Below are positions 23,920-35,105 of a DNA stretch of 64,000 nt, piece by piece. The DNA is from Volutella citrinella (Eukaryota > Ascomycota > Sordariomycetes > Hypocreales > Nectriaceae). The translations under genes and the position numbers were made by a program. Every line of letters starts with the position of its first letter. Within the stretch, counting starts at the first letter, position 1. The DNA lies in contig JAWZSP010000002.1 in the NCBI GenBank assembly GCA_034401135.1, forward strand, positions 1,116,001 through 1,180,000, read 5' to 3'. Under the pieces are notes generated by a model. The model was not told where the DNA came from. It saw only the letters and a list, made by a program, of their open reading frames with translations, and made no database searches.

Positions 23920-26900
23920 GGGCGAGCAGGGGAGGGGTCAGAGTGGGTGTGGCCCCAAATAGCTGCCCGCTAATATGGAGTAGGGAACGGAGGAGTGGGC
24001 AGTGGCAGCCAACACCACGACACAGCTCCCTGTGGGTTCTAACTCTTGGTGCGTCGCCGAAGGGCTGGAATCGGGGCCAAGACCTGATTCCCGGCACAGG
24101 AGTGCGAGCTGAGGGACAGGCAGGGCGAGTAAATGCACGAGCGCGGCCAGGGACGCCCCCAAGCGAGGCGACGCGCTCGAGTCTAGACCTGGACGCTGGA
24201 CTAGACTTGGGTGCGATCGTTGCTGCACACCAGACTCTGGACCATCGAGAGCGAGACAATTTCTCGGCGTCACCCGCAACGAGCTCCGATCCGGCGGTCG
24301 TGCGTGTATGTGCGAGGCTGCCGGGTCGGCCTCAAGGGCGAGTTGCAATCAGTACGGACTCCGTCGGAGGCGAGATGGCGTCTGCCTATGGTATCACGAG
24401 CCCGAAGCAGGGTACTTCGGGGAGATGGTCTGGCGACAGTCCTGGTGTGATCCGGTCTAGTATGGCATGGTACGGGGCCAGGAAGTGGTAAAGGTATGGT
24501 AAGGTTTTGGTGATGGGGATGGCGCACGTGTGTGCACGAGGACAAATTTTTCTTAGTGGTTTCCGGCTTCCCTCTATTAACCTGGCTGTGGGTGTCAATT
24601 GCGAGGAAGGCGCTGTCCGGATCTGTTTCCGCACGCACACACGCACGCACGCACCTGCTCTCCCAGCTAACTGCCTTAGCTTATTCAGCCGGGTGCAGAC
24701 TGTGGACTTCCTCCAGAGGCGGCCACCACCGAAAGATGCAAGCATGCGAGTGGCTGACAGCGGGCAGTCTGTGGGCCGCCCGCCCACTACTGGATCTCGA
24801 GTCGGATCGTGGAGTGACGGATGCCGATGATGGGTTTGTTTGGCTACCAACCTTGTATTCCACTCCGTCTCAAAAAATACTCCGTACGCGCTTTATTTGC
24901 AAGGCGACACGCTGCAAGACGACAAGCAAGGCTGTCCATGCTCCTCAGACGACAACAGGGTCTGGCAAGCGATGAAAAGGCGGGGTGCGGTGCCGTTTCA
25001 AAGGGCGGGCCGTCAGGATAGGCCTGGGATCGGCTGTCATGCAATCTTGGGTGCTGGCTATCTAGTATCTACTATGTAGCACCATCTCGACTGGCCACAG
25101 GTAATTGCCCCAGGTAGCACGACGGCCCCTTGATGCCCGGGCATCTCTGGCCATCATCAGCACACCGCAGTGAGTGCTCGCCCAGCCACCTGCAGCAACA
25201 GCACAAACCGAGTGAAACCACGGGGAAGCTAATGTGCGTTGCTCCCATGCACAGCTCTACCACGCCATGGCCAGAATCGCCGGCCAGGCCATCATGTTTT
25301 CCTTTCACAGACGGACCGTGACCCTCCCACCACCATGTTGACACCAACGCACACCGACAACTCGCCACAGGCCAGCTCCTGTCAATCAAGGCATCCGCTT
25401 GGGCCAGCTGGCGGCCCCAAGCGACATGATACATCCAGATCAGATGCCACCCAGGCCGGGTTCAACAGTCCGCCTGATGCGGCATGCAGCCAGCGAGCAG
25501 GACAAAGCACGGCACAGACGGCCGAACAGGGGAGCAGGGCACCACCAACCGCAGCTGCGGGGACAGGCGCGCTCTTGCTTGGTGGGTGGGTGTTGTATGA
25601 CTGGAGAGAGCACTGACGATGAATCACGCTTGCTGGCAGAGGGGCCAGCGCTGGATGGATGGTGGCTCCCTGGCAGTTCCCCATCAGGCACCGTACCATG
25701 CGCAAACAGGGCCCCTAGTGGTGGCGGACGTCGTGTGACTTGGCTGTGCCGGTCCAGTGGCGGGCCCGGCCGTCGGGCTCGAGACCAGTGAACCCAGCCC
25801 TGCCCCAGCCAGCGCCCAGTTCCGACGAGTCATCGTCCTCGAGGATAAGAGTTCATGGCCGTGTGATGGATGATGGCTGGTGGCTGGATACAGGTCGTGG
25901 CTTTGCCGTACTTTTGTCCTGTGCAGCAGGCACTGCATCGCGACAATACGACGCGGTGGGTAGACAAAGCTGCTCAACCTCGCCGAATACACCTATCATC
26001 ATCATGGTCACACAGGGCCGCCCTTTGGAGGCAATTGGCCGTGGTGATTGGCTCAGGAGCAGTCATCCGCCCGCCTTGAGTGTACGTCGTCAGCACCTTG
26101 GCACCAGCATCTCCGCTGCCGATGCCCCCTGGTCCATGTCTCGGTGCGGTGCGACGCCAGCCGTACTGTAGAGTTGCCTGCTGCTGCACTCCGCTACGGC
26201 TACTGCGCATTAGTTGATGACCAGCCTCGCGCGGGCTCGCTCCCAGTTGGCATGATGCGCTGTTACTTGCTGCGTATTTCTCGCGGCTTGCAGCTCGACG
26301 TCCCCGTCTCTCCGCTTCAGATGACCCTACTACGTACCTCGACTTGCGGGGGGACCGCCACCCTTGCTTTCATCATGCATTGCATCCGCATTACGGCGCG
26401 CCACGACTGCAGCACAAATGCAGTCCATTTCCCGGATGGCCGTAGTAGCAACAAGCTGCTGGCCGTTGGTTTGCTGGAGCTATCATGATATCGCTGGCGT
26501 TCGTAGGGTGACCCATCAGCTGTGAGGTCACATGCATCCCCAGATGCCTGCCCCTCTCGCATCAAGGCGTAGCCAACCAAACCAACTCGCCAGCCATCCA
26601 CCAAAAAGGGCCCCGCACAAACACTGCTCTTGGATTATGGGATAGACTGATCAGTCGTGAAGGTTTGTGTGTCAAGGAACGTATTATCTGTCGCAGACCT
26701 CAGCATTATAGGTTGTGACCCTATCAAGCTTGTTCCGGCAATCGATTGACAACCTCCACATGAATGAATCACAACCTTCTCCTGGTTCAGCGTAAAATGG
26801 CCAGTGACAAGCGCCAAGAATATTATCGTCAATCAAGCCTATAGTTTGGATATATAAATTAGGTTAACATTATTGCAAAGAGCCCTCTCCGTTACCAACC

Positions 26901-26962
26901 CCAGCTGTAACGATATCCCAACCGCGTACATTCAACGCCACAAACATAAAACTCGTTTCACG
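23920..26962. other. gene-poor stretch
   Basis: About 3 kb with no recognisable gene. Frames of 80-150 codons occur but are low-complexity, Pro/Ser/Arg-rich and lack splice continuity. A short CA/CG-rich microsatellite (CGCACGCACACACGCACGCA) lies near 24632-24655. The last 250 bases become AT-rich and contain the TATA element listed next. Confidence 0.5.
26851..26857 (+). promoter_or_regulatory. TATA box upstream of zinc-finger miniprotein
   Basis: TATATAA lies 106-112 bases before the ATG at 26963, a plausible fungal core-promoter spacing, in a locally AT-rich stretch. Confidence 0.4.
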
Positions 26963-27283
26963 ATGCCGCAGACCAATCCAACCAGCTCCAGCTCTCACGG
27001 ACAAAGTCCTGACGCGGAAGAGAGAGAGGATCCGCATTGCGACACCTGCGCCGGACAAGGCTGGTACTATGTGCAAGTCGAATTCTGGGTAGAGTATCTG
27101 TGCGAATACGTTGTTGGTCATTGCATGGCTGGAATCCATACGCCGGGCTGCGAGGCGAGGTTTATGTCGTCTAATGAGACGCTCCGGTTCTGCCCTTGTC
27201 CCTGGTGCCATGGGACCGGCACGCGTAGCGAGTTGGTGGTGCAAAACCAACGGCGTACATGCAGTTGCGCGGGCTTTTATTAA
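26963..27283 (+). CDS. small DnaJ-type zinc-finger (CxxCxGxG) protein
   Basis: An intronless 106-residue frame from ATG 26963. It carries two CxxCxGxG motifs, CDTCAGQG (26-33) and CPWCHGTG (79-86). In DnaJ/Hsp40 proteins such motifs pair to hold one zinc and bind unfolded or oxidised clients. Six further cysteines (47, 54, 63, 77, 100, 102) lie between and after them. No J-domain, transmembrane segment or signal peptide is visible, so it is not a full co-chaperone. It converges with the small putative secreted-protein gene 143 bases downstream. The gene has a TATA box and sits alone in a gene-poor stretch. The zinc-finger motif is seen directly; expression and function are unknown. Confidence 0.5.
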   Translation: MPQTNPTSSSSHGQSPDAEEREDPHCDTCAGQGWYYVQVEFWVEYLCEYVVGHCMAGIHTPGCEARFMSSNETLRFCPCPWCHGTGTRSELVVQNQRRTCSCAGFY

Positions 27284-27426
27284 AACAGGGCTCGTGGAAG
27301 TGTTGGGGCCGTAACTCTACTAAGCTCAACCCGTGATGATGGATTACAGTCAGCTCGGAAAAATATCACAATTCAGATTTGGTGACGAGTCAACTAAGGA
27401 TCGCATCATGTTGGGGATGTGTGTCT

Positions 27427-27651
27427 TCAAGCACTGGTGATGCCTAGTTCTTCGGCGCCAAGACCCCGATCATGACGTTTATGGCGGGCTTCCATTCTTC
27501 TTTTTTCTTCCTCTATTCCATCCCATCTTTCTATCATTCTGTCAGACATCAACTCGACTTCTGGGGTGGTCATAGCACAACCGCAAGGGTTCCCCAACAC
27601 CAAAATCAATATCGCAACACATCCAAGTTGAGTCATGAATGAAGTCGGCAT
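27427..27651 (-). CDS. candidate small secreted protein
   Basis: A 74-residue intronless frame. Residues 1-26 resemble a signal peptide or membrane anchor: a short polar start, a hydrophobic core (CVAILILVLG, 11-20) and small residues after it. The rest is a charged, probably helical segment rich in Glu and Arg (RWDGIEEEKRRMEARHKRHD) with no cysteines. The start has G at -3. No family is recognised. The short length and isolated position fit a secreted small protein, but also a chance frame. Confidence 0.35.
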   Translation of the reverse strand: MPTSFMTQLGCVAILILVLGNPCGCAMTTPEVELMSDRMIERWDGIEEEKRRMEARHKRHDRGLGAEELGITSA

Positions 27652-29568
27652 TTCTTCCTAAGCTTTACTGAGTTTACAGCAATTCAAACAGACTCCCAGA
27701 CATACGGGGCATGGTGGTTCCTGGGTCTGCAGAATGACGGTCGTTAACAGTGGCTCGCCCCAACCGTAGGTTCAGGTTATCAGGGTGCTGCCAGCACAGA
27801 CAGATGTATTTGGCGGTTTCAACCAGTCATAGAGAACTCCGCAGCAGCAGCACACCCCGTAGGAAATTCCACACGCAAGGTACGGATCTTGGCCCAAACA
27901 AATACCCACCTGTTCCTGGCCGTAATCGTGATGAAAGGCGCCCTTTCAATCGAAACGTGATCTGCCGACTTTAATACTGCAGCCCGGATTCTATTGGAAG
28001 CAAGGCCATGGTCCTGTGGGATGGGCACTGAGTCGAAGATGAGTGCGACCTTGCTAAGTGTGCGAGGCCTGTCTTTGGCGGGACTATGCGATGAAAGAAT
28101 GCTACTTAGCGCCCCATCCTCTTCCACGAAGTGACGTGTAAACCATCTCGTCAGTCCCCGCTTTCGCACTATGCTAATAAATGGATCCTTCGCGCTTCGA
28201 CCCCGCTGAACCCCTCTGGCACATGCCTGCCTCCCCGCAGTTCTGGCGCTTTCGATGGATCTCATCCTAATCACGAATGGCCATCTCCCTGATGACTGGA
28301 CCGGAGTCCCCGTCGAGCGTTAAATGTGACAGCGCCAAGCCGGGATAAGTCGAGGTGCAGCCAAGGCCCAAGAATTGGCCAAGGCACGGCCAAGACATAG
28401 CAAATGCATTGCCAAGCTGCTTCGTGCCTATGATCGACGCCGTTCATGATGCATGGCGTTGGCTGCCTCTCGGGTATACCACCCGGGGAAATCAGGAGCG
28501 CAGGGAGCAGTTTCAAAACTGGAGCCCCATGATGTGCAGAGTGGTGTTGATCTATCGACACACCGACAATGAAGCAAGATGCGGGCGTCTACCACAATCC
28601 CGTCGGCTCATGCATGGCGATTCGGCTGCAACGCAAGGGGCCATTAAATGGAGCGGAGATCCCGTCATCCGATTTATCGGCTCATGACGATAATTCCTAG
28701 CCGACTGACCCAACTGACCCAGCTATTCATACCGGTTCAAGATGTTGCTGCAGATGATTCTTCGTTTCCACTGCAGGAGAGGCAGCCCGCCTGGCAGTAG
28801 AGACAGCACAAACCGCAAAACCGAAACGACCGGGAATCTAATTATATTTTTTGAAGTATGTAGATAAAATTGCAAAGACAATAGATGCATCGGATTTTGG
28901 CAAATATTACTGTGAACATGGGGCACAGTTTGGCGGGAATCGAGCATGGCAGAAACTAGATGCCATTTGATTGATCCTCCTTGCGCACAGTGTCTCTGGG
29001 CCCAAGAGAGCGCGGAGACCGTGTAGTTAGTACTGTGCTTCTGCCCCAGCTTTTTACGTGCTTTGCAACACCAACAAAAAGTACTCGCATGCCAATTGTA
29101 TGGCATTTTTGAAACTAGAGGTAGTATACCGATTTTATTCAAAATAGCATTACTAGATTTGCAGAGGTGGACGGCGTGCAGCCGTGTCGGAGCCGTCCTG
29201 TAATAAGGCATCACTAGCGCCAGGCTGGATCTTGACAGGTGGGGTTTCTGGAGCAGCGGCGGCTATTGTCCTAACTTGGTTTCTCTATCAAGCCGACCCA
29301 TCTGTGAGTTCGCCTTGCGTACGGCAGCTCGTGGTCGCCCGGGCGATCGCCTTTTCCCGACCAATCTCCTTATCTATTTCCCTTGAAGCCCTTGGCAGCT
29401 GCCCGCCAGCTGTCAAGCCTTATCACGTGCTTAATAAGTTGTCGAGTTTGTTTTCTCATCAAGAGACGCCGGCGCGACAACACATCACATCGAGCACCAC
29501 CTTTGTGTGCCAGGCACCTAAGTGACAAAAACATTTCGCCTTTTTCCTTCACGCCTGGACTCGTCAAT
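27652..29568. other. gene-poor stretch before the chromodomain gene
   Basis: I recognise no gene. A minus-strand frame at 28274-27819 (151 codons) has some coding-like passages (LSKVALIFDSVPIPQDHG) but no family match. Around 28.8-29.2 kb the sequence is clearly more AT-rich than elsewhere. The 5' leader of the chromodomain gene probably starts within the last 200 bases. Confidence 0.45.
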
Positions 29569-32500
29569 ATGTCAGACAGTGACGCGATGGACTTGGACAT
29601 GTCCGAGGACGATGCTCACTCTCTCGCGTCTACCGCAGAGGAGGAGATCGACGCGGACCAGGATTGGGAAGTCAAGGATGTCATTGCCGAGGTGGTTCTG
29701 GAAGGCGAGTCCTACTACCTCATCGACTGGGAGGGATTCCCGCTCTATGATGCCTCATGGGAGCCTAGTGATCACTTGGGCGACGAGCTGAAGTCGGGCT
29801 GGGAAGAGAACATGCGTCTCCCAGGGTATTGGCAAGCCCGAAACGAGGGTCTCAAGGCATGGAGATCTGCTGTCATCGAGCGAACGACGAGCAAGTACGC
29901 CCGTCATGAAGAGCGCAACAAGAGGAGGGCACGTCTCGGACTTAAAGAGTCGAGATACGCCCAGACACTCCAACAGGTATTAGCAGGCCTGGACCGGTAC
30001 CCGACAGGAGAAGAGCCTGAGCCTGAGCCTTTATCACAGGCTTCCACGTCAGCAAAAGATCTCGAGGAGAAGGAAAGCCGTCCAGATAAGGAAACAAACC
30101 GGCCAAAAGCAGCATCTCTGAAGTCACGCCCACCAGCAGATGCTGATAAAGACAGCACACCCTCGAATACCACCACCTCAACCACAACTACGTCTCGCTC
30201 GGGCTCATCTGACAAAGTCGCCCAGTCTCAGTCTGGACCTTCAGTCATGGCTGGGAGGCGGCAGTCTTCGGATAGTTCCAAGGGCAGCACCGGTGTTGCC
30301 AGCGGGTCAAGTGCTGTGGCAACACAATTCAGGCCTGGCGCAGAAAAGTTGCAAAGGAGACCAAGTATCCAGAAAGCCACTCCCAACGTCTTCATTGGTG
30401 GAAGGCCTGGGAGAAAGCGCCCTACGTTGCTCGACGCGTCACAAAACAAACTGAAGAAGCCACAGTTGTTCAACCTTCGACAGACCAGGCTCGTGGAAAA
30501 AGGACTACGCGATAGAGAAGGAGTTGTCGCACCAGCCAAAAGGCCAACTAATCTCATTCAACTCAGTGGAGAAGACCTCTCTCCGACTGGGCGTCCCGGT
30601 GATTCAGCGAAGAGCCGAAAGGAGAAGCAGAATATGAAAAGCATACTAAAGAAGCAGGGTGGGGCTTCACCAGTCGAATCGGGCGTGCCATCCTCGACGG
30701 CGAAGAAACAGAAAAAACGAAACTCTGTTCGCTGGAATGATACCCCAATCATGTATGACGCTCCAGAGATGGACCCGGAGGAGAGCTTGTTTATGCCTGA
30801 CCCCGTGCTGCCTACGCAAAACGAGTTCACAATATGGACAAAGAAAGAGCCCGACGAGGATGGCGATGATCCTCTTGACAGAGCTAGAGAGCTACAGTCC
30901 AAGATGGAGAGAGCAGCCCTATATGAGAGTAAAAGGAAGGCTTCCAAGTCTATCGTGTTCGGCCCTACCGAGACCTCCACCAGCATCACTCTAGGATTCG
31001 ATGACCTCCCAGCTGAGGGTAGTCGAGACTGGGTGGTACCATTTAAAGCTGACGAGCCGTTGATGTTTACTCACGAGTGCATGGCCCAAGATGTCAAGAC
31101 GCATATCGCTCAAGGGTTGATATACTCGGAGGAGCTTTGCAGGGGCACAGTCACTTTAGAGGAAGGCAACATCAATTTGGAGTCCGTTGCGAACTGCTTG
31201 CGGCTTGGATCCCGAGCCTTGCTTTGCCTGCGGCCCGAAGTCTCCGTTCTGCTTTATCCTACGAAATGCGAAGACTGGGATTCCGTCTCAGCTGCAATTT
31301 CAGAGACGGACGCACAGCTGCAGTACCTGCTCTTCAGGCCCGCCCCGGGACTCAGCCAGGAGCACATGGCGCCGCTCCGAGGGTTCGCCACGGAAGGCGG
31401 GAGCACTTTCATGCCCTCAATGCGCCAGACGGTGTTCCAGAAATTCTTCGGGTTCGACTACAATGAGCTCATTCCCTCCAGCCTAGCGGATAAAACGGAG
31501 CACAGTTTCTTTCTTGCCTTTGCGCCGTCGGCGGGGAATGAAGTCTCCCTGCTCTCAACCTGGCTGCGTGCCTGCAACGAGCGATGCCGAGTGAGCACGA
31601 GTCTGTTGCCTGGCCACTGGTTCAGCTTCTCTAAACAGCAACATGGGATCGTCATCATCCAGGAAGACGCCATCTGGGCCGTTCGGAATTTCCCTGGGTT
31701 CGCCAGAATACTCCACCAGGCGGATGGTCGGTTCAAGTTTTGGGTGTTTTCCAAGTCGTTGAGACAAGTGGCCATGTTTCCATCTACAAGCACATCTGTC
31801 TCCCCTTTAGGTGGCATTCGGCTCCAGCAGGTCTTCCTACCCCGGCGAATTTACCTCATCACACCAAGTTTCCTCGTCGCGCAGCCGCAGCAAGCCCACC
31901 ACTTCTTCAAGTGGTACGCGCAAAACTTTGCTCGCAACAGCGACGTGACCTATGGGGGCACTGTGGTTTGCTGTGCCGGGATTGAGAGTTGGGTCCGTGA
32001 ACTAGTCATTGAGAAGTCCGTCAACTATGAGAGGAACAAAGGAAGATACTCCGACAACGAGCTCAGAGACAGGGCCATTCACCCAGACTCCATCACGGCT
32101 TTGGTCAAGATCTTGAAATACGTCCAAGAGCTTCTTGATCTTTCGAACTTACATAGCCCTTTCCCCATCATGTGTGCTCCGGACTCTATCGACGGCAACG
32201 ACGAGCAAAGCTTAGTGAATTGGTTCGGCTGGTGGTCGATTATGAATATGGACCAATTCCGCAAGTTCTTCGTCGTAGGGACGGGCGATATGTCGAGCGA
32301 TCCCTCGACTACCAAGAGATTTTGGCGGCGGATGAAGCGTCCAAAATATCGGCCAATGATGTTCTCTAAGCCTGACCAAGCGTATAGAGAACATCTGGAA
32401 GAGCAAGAGCGGGCCGCAACGCGAATGGAGTTGGGGCAACAAGAGGGCCCGAATGACCCGGCCGGAGTGACAACGCCACATGATGATGATCATCCAACCA

Positions 32501-33507
32501 AGCTCACCTCACGCATCGACAGTATCACACAATGGACTAGGAGAGACATATCAAGACAAGTCTTGTATAGGTACCCCATCTCTTACTGGAGGCCCGACAT
32601 GGCATTTCATTTCAGGGATTATTTCTACGCATTTTCATCTTATGAGAAGTCCCTCGGCTGGTTCAAAGCAATAAACCGCGTCAAAAACACCATGATCTCT
32701 TTCATGTATACCATTGACCGCCCCTGGGACCCCAGCGATTTTCCTCAAGATCTTCCGCCAAAAAGGCGACCTTGGATCGCCATCTATCGACCAACCAACA
32801 TTCACTGGCTACCATGGAGAACCTTTGAGTTGTTGATCTGGGATCCGACTTTCGGCGAGACATTCAAACCGAGTTCGGACATATATGAGGAAGACTTGAT
32901 CATGGCGCAGCGCGAATATATTCGAGCCCTCCAAACCATCGAGCCGCAGAAGGTAGACGGCCTGCGGTTCCAAAACGTTTGGGTTGGAGGGTTCGAAGCG
33001 GCGTCCAATCTCGGAAGCCATCTTGAAGTGACATTGTCGCAACTAGAGAGAATCGTGGAGAACCCCAAACAATACATCCCGGCGCCCGAGCCTAAGATGC
33101 CCGATCGAGGGTGGAAAAAGCTGAAAGCTGGGGTTCCACCACCCAACGCTCCTTCGCGAAAGCTTGACGATCTGCCCGAGCCAATGGACACAACCTCAGA
33201 CTCTCCTGGAGACGATGGTGAGAATGAGGCGGATGACTTGAAGACCATCTTCCACCCTCCTCAAGGGAAAAAAGTCCCAGGAGGGTCAAAGTGCGCTAAC
33301 CGGCTGCATTCACAAGCCATGATCACGCTTAAAAGGTCGGGACCTGGCGGCCGTGACGACCCCATGATGGACTACCTGTTCAAGCCAACAATGCAGTGGT
33401 ACGGGGAACAGATGAACGAGGGGAGAGGGTTCGAGCACATCAGGGTTGTGAATTGGGAATCGATCTTGGCGCAATACGGGATTCCGGACCCTAAGCGGGC
33501 TGGCTGA
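29569..33507 (+). CDS. large chromodomain protein
   Basis: A single uninterrupted frame of 1312 residues from ATG 29569. The N-terminus is acidic, then a chromodomain at about 31-85 (DWEVKDVIAEVVLEGESYYL, IDWEGF, SWEP). The three aromatic cage positions that bind methyl-lysine in HP1 appear filled by W33, W54 and F57, so recognition of a methylated histone tail is likely. A Ser/Thr/Lys-rich linker (about 150-480) includes the short basic stretch KKQKKRNSVRW. The C-terminal 800 residues are a folded-looking region I cannot name, with hydrophobic blocks such as HGIVIIQEDAIWAVRNFPGF and FKFWVFSKSLRQVAMFP. No chromo-shadow domain or helicase is visible. A Chp1-like heterochromatin role is possible but only a guess from the layout. 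The upstream in-frame ATG-less extension to 29383 is probably leader. Confidence 0.75.
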   Translation: MSDSDAMDLDMSEDDAHSLASTAEEEIDADQDWEVKDVIAEVVLEGESYYLIDWEGFPLYDASWEPSDHLGDELKSGWEENMRLPGYWQARNEGLKAWRSAVIERTTSKYARHEERNKRRARLGLKESRYAQTLQQVLAGLDRYPTGEEPEPEPLSQASTSAKDLEEKESRPDKETNRPKAASLKSRPPADADKDSTPSNTTTSTTTTSRSGSSDKVAQSQSGPSVMAGRRQSSDSSKGSTGVASGSSAVATQFRPGAEKLQRRPSIQKATPNVFIGGRPGRKRPTLLDASQNKLKKPQLFNLRQTRLVEKGLRDREGVVAPAKRPTNLIQLSGEDLSPTGRPGDSAKSRKEKQNMKSILKKQGGASPVESGVPSSTAKKQKKRNSVRWNDTPIMYDAPEMDPEESLFMPDPVLPTQNEFTIWTKKEPDEDGDDPLDRARELQSKMERAALYESKRKASKSIVFGPTETSTSITLGFDDLPAEGSRDWVVPFKADEPLMFTHECMAQDVKTHIAQGLIYSEELCRGTVTLEEGNINLESVANCLRLGSRALLCLRPEVSVLLYPTKCEDWDSVSAAISETDAQLQYLLFRPAPGLSQEHMAPLRGFATEGGSTFMPSMRQTVFQKFFGFDYNELIPSSLADKTEHSFFLAFAPSAGNEVSLLSTWLRACNERCRVSTSLLPGHWFSFSKQQHGIVIIQEDAIWAVRNFPGFARILHQADGRFKFWVFSKSLRQVAMFPSTSTSVSPLGGIRLQQVFLPRRIYLITPSFLVAQPQQAHHFFKWYAQNFARNSDVTYGGTVVCCAGIESWVRELVIEKSVNYERNKGRYSDNELRDRAIHPDSITALVKILKYVQELLDLSNLHSPFPIMCAPDSIDGNDEQSLVNWFGWWSIMNMDQFRKFFVVGTGDMSSDPSTTKRFWRRMKRPKYRPMMFSKPDQAYREHLEEQERAATRMELGQQEGPNDPAGVTTPHDDDHPTKLTSRIDSITQWTRRDISRQVLYRYPISYWRPDMAFHFRDYFYAFSSYEKSLGWFKAINRVKNTMISFMYTIDRPWDPSDFPQDLPPKRRPWIAIYRPTNIHWLPWRTFELLIWDPTFGETFKPSSDIYEEDLIMAQREYIRALQTIEPQKVDGLRFQNVWVGGFEAASNLGSHLEVTLSQLERIVENPKQYIPAPEPKMPDRGWKKLKAGVPPPNAPSRKLDDLPEPMDTTSDSPGDDGENEADDLKTIFHPPQGKKVPGGSKCANRLHSQAMITLKRSGPGGRDDPMMDYLFKPTMQWYGEQMNEGRGFEHIRVVNWESILAQYGIPDPKRAG

Positions 33508-33868
33508 CGATGGTCGACCTGCAGATCGTGTTATGCGACAAAGTGTACGAGACATGAGTTAGCTGGATGGGTAGTTCAAGTCCCGTCATCTCAAGCCGTG
33601 GAATCTGGCAATCGGGGGAGCAGGGCGTTTCGGAACTCCCAGGCAGCTGAGCGCTTGCCTGTGAACAGGAAGCTGGGATAGGGCATACGGATCAAGATGC
33701 TTTTTACAGTAGCAAACCCATGAAACGAGAGAAGGAACAAATGTGGCATCATATGTGATGTGACGGGTATACATTAGTGTGTGTAAATACAATCCAGGCC
33801 ATCTCGAGACGGACCTCGCTCCCCTTGGTACAATACAGAAAACCAAAAATCCTGCTTTCCCCCCCTCT
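33508..33868. other. spacer between convergent genes
   Basis: Convergent 3' flanks of the chromodomain and peroxin genes; no gene seen. Confidence 0.7.
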
Positions 33869-35105
33869 TCACCTCGTCGACGCGGGAAAGTTTCGCGTGC
33901 TCAGCAACACGCCCTTGACCCGCCGGATGCTGTCCCTGACCTTGCGGATCTCGTCCTCGGGGTCGGCCTTGCGGGCGCGGCCGTAAATGTCGTACGCCGG
34001 GCCCTGGTCGCCCGTAAACGTCAGGGTGTCGAGGTCGTCGCGAAACTCGTCGACGAGCGTCTTGATGCCGTCCATGCCCTCGCTCTGCGACCGGATCTCG
34101 TCCTTGAGGCCCGAGAGCGACTTGCTCAGCCCGGCCACCCGGTCGGCCTGCTTCTTAGCGACCTCGCCGGGCGCAGCCGGCTTCGCGGGTGCGGTTGAGG
34201 CCAGCGGGGGCGCGCCGCCGATGGGGAACGTGGTCTGGGTGCCCATGTCGCGGTGGAACAGCTCCGTCGGGTCCTCGGCCTCGCTCTCGTCATCGGCGAC
34301 GTCGACGGTGGCCGAGGCGCGCTTCTTGGCTGCGGGGGGCACCTCGGAGACAGTCTTCTCGAGCTTGGCGACGAAGGCGTCGAGCTTGCGGGATGTGGTG
34401 TCGAGGAGGTCGTGACGGGCGTCGGTCTGGGCCTCGACCATGGGGCTGAGGATGAACTTGCTGGTGGCGTAGAGGATGGTGGAGAGGCCGGCGAAGGCAT
34501 AGAGGGTGTTGAAGAGCCGGTCGGTGGTGACGAGGGGCGGGGGGCGCTCGGGCTTGGCGAGGAACTCGGGGTATGTGACGATGGGCGGACGGTCTATTTG
34601 GGAGATGGGTGAGGTGGGAGTGGTAGTCCGCGGCGTGACACCCGTTGTTGAGGTGGCGACGGCGGTCGAGGAGGTAGAGGTTGAGGATGAGGTGGTAGAG
34701 GGTGCAGGTTCGGTATTGGCTGCCGAGTCTGTAGTTCCAGCATTGTGGCTGGCATCATCCTGAGGAATGTCAGTAGCTGAATAGAACGCCCAAGGGTGAA
34801 GCTTCACGAACCTGTGATGAGAGACCGTCATCGGAGCCGAGCAAGGCCTGGATGTCGTCATCCGCGATACCCTTGGACTGTAGGAAGGCAATCTTCTTCT
34901 CGCGGGGCTCATCGCGAACGCCCTCGTCATTAAGAAACTGTCGCGCCGTCTCGAGGGCATCTGGCGAAGCAGCCGCGGCACTCTCCTCGGAAGCTGGCGC
35001 TGGTTCCGGCGCTGGAGTCGACGTCGCCGGCTGCTGGTCCGTCGGCTCCGCGCGCTGCCAGCTGGGCACGGAGGGCGGCGCTGGCTTCGCTTCCGGGTCG
35101 CTCAT
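33869..35105 (-). CDS. Pex14/Pex33-like peroxisomal membrane peroxin
   Basis: Exons 35105-34812 and 34759-33869, split by a 52-nt intron, give 394 residues. The N-terminal Pex14 fold is at about 53-92 (ARQFLNDEGV, KIAFLQSKGIADDDIQALLG); this module binds the WxxxF/Y motifs of the PTS1 receptor Pex5. A Ser/Thr-rich linker (118-150) leads to PPPLVTTDRLFNTLYAFAGL and a hydrophobic membrane-associated segment (about 180-203), then a predicted coiled coil (208-240) and a second helical region near 285-340. The arrangement fits docking-complex peroxins, and the LVTTDRLFNTLY region is more like the filamentous-fungal Pex14/17 (Pex33) type than classic Pex14. The start at 35105 directly precedes MSDPEAKP. 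The protein would import PTS1 proteins such as the SidI encoded in this window, although the two loci are 23 kb apart. Confidence 0.75.

Noticed and set aside
27819..28274. 151-codon minus-strand frame with some coding-like passages
   Set aside because: No family, no splice continuity and no conserved-looking core; mentioned only in the gap description.
33869..35105. Functional clustering of the peroxin gene with the peroxisomal siderophore enzymes
   Set aside because: The loci are more than 13 kb apart with unrelated genes between them; a general import factor need not be linked to a pathway it serves.
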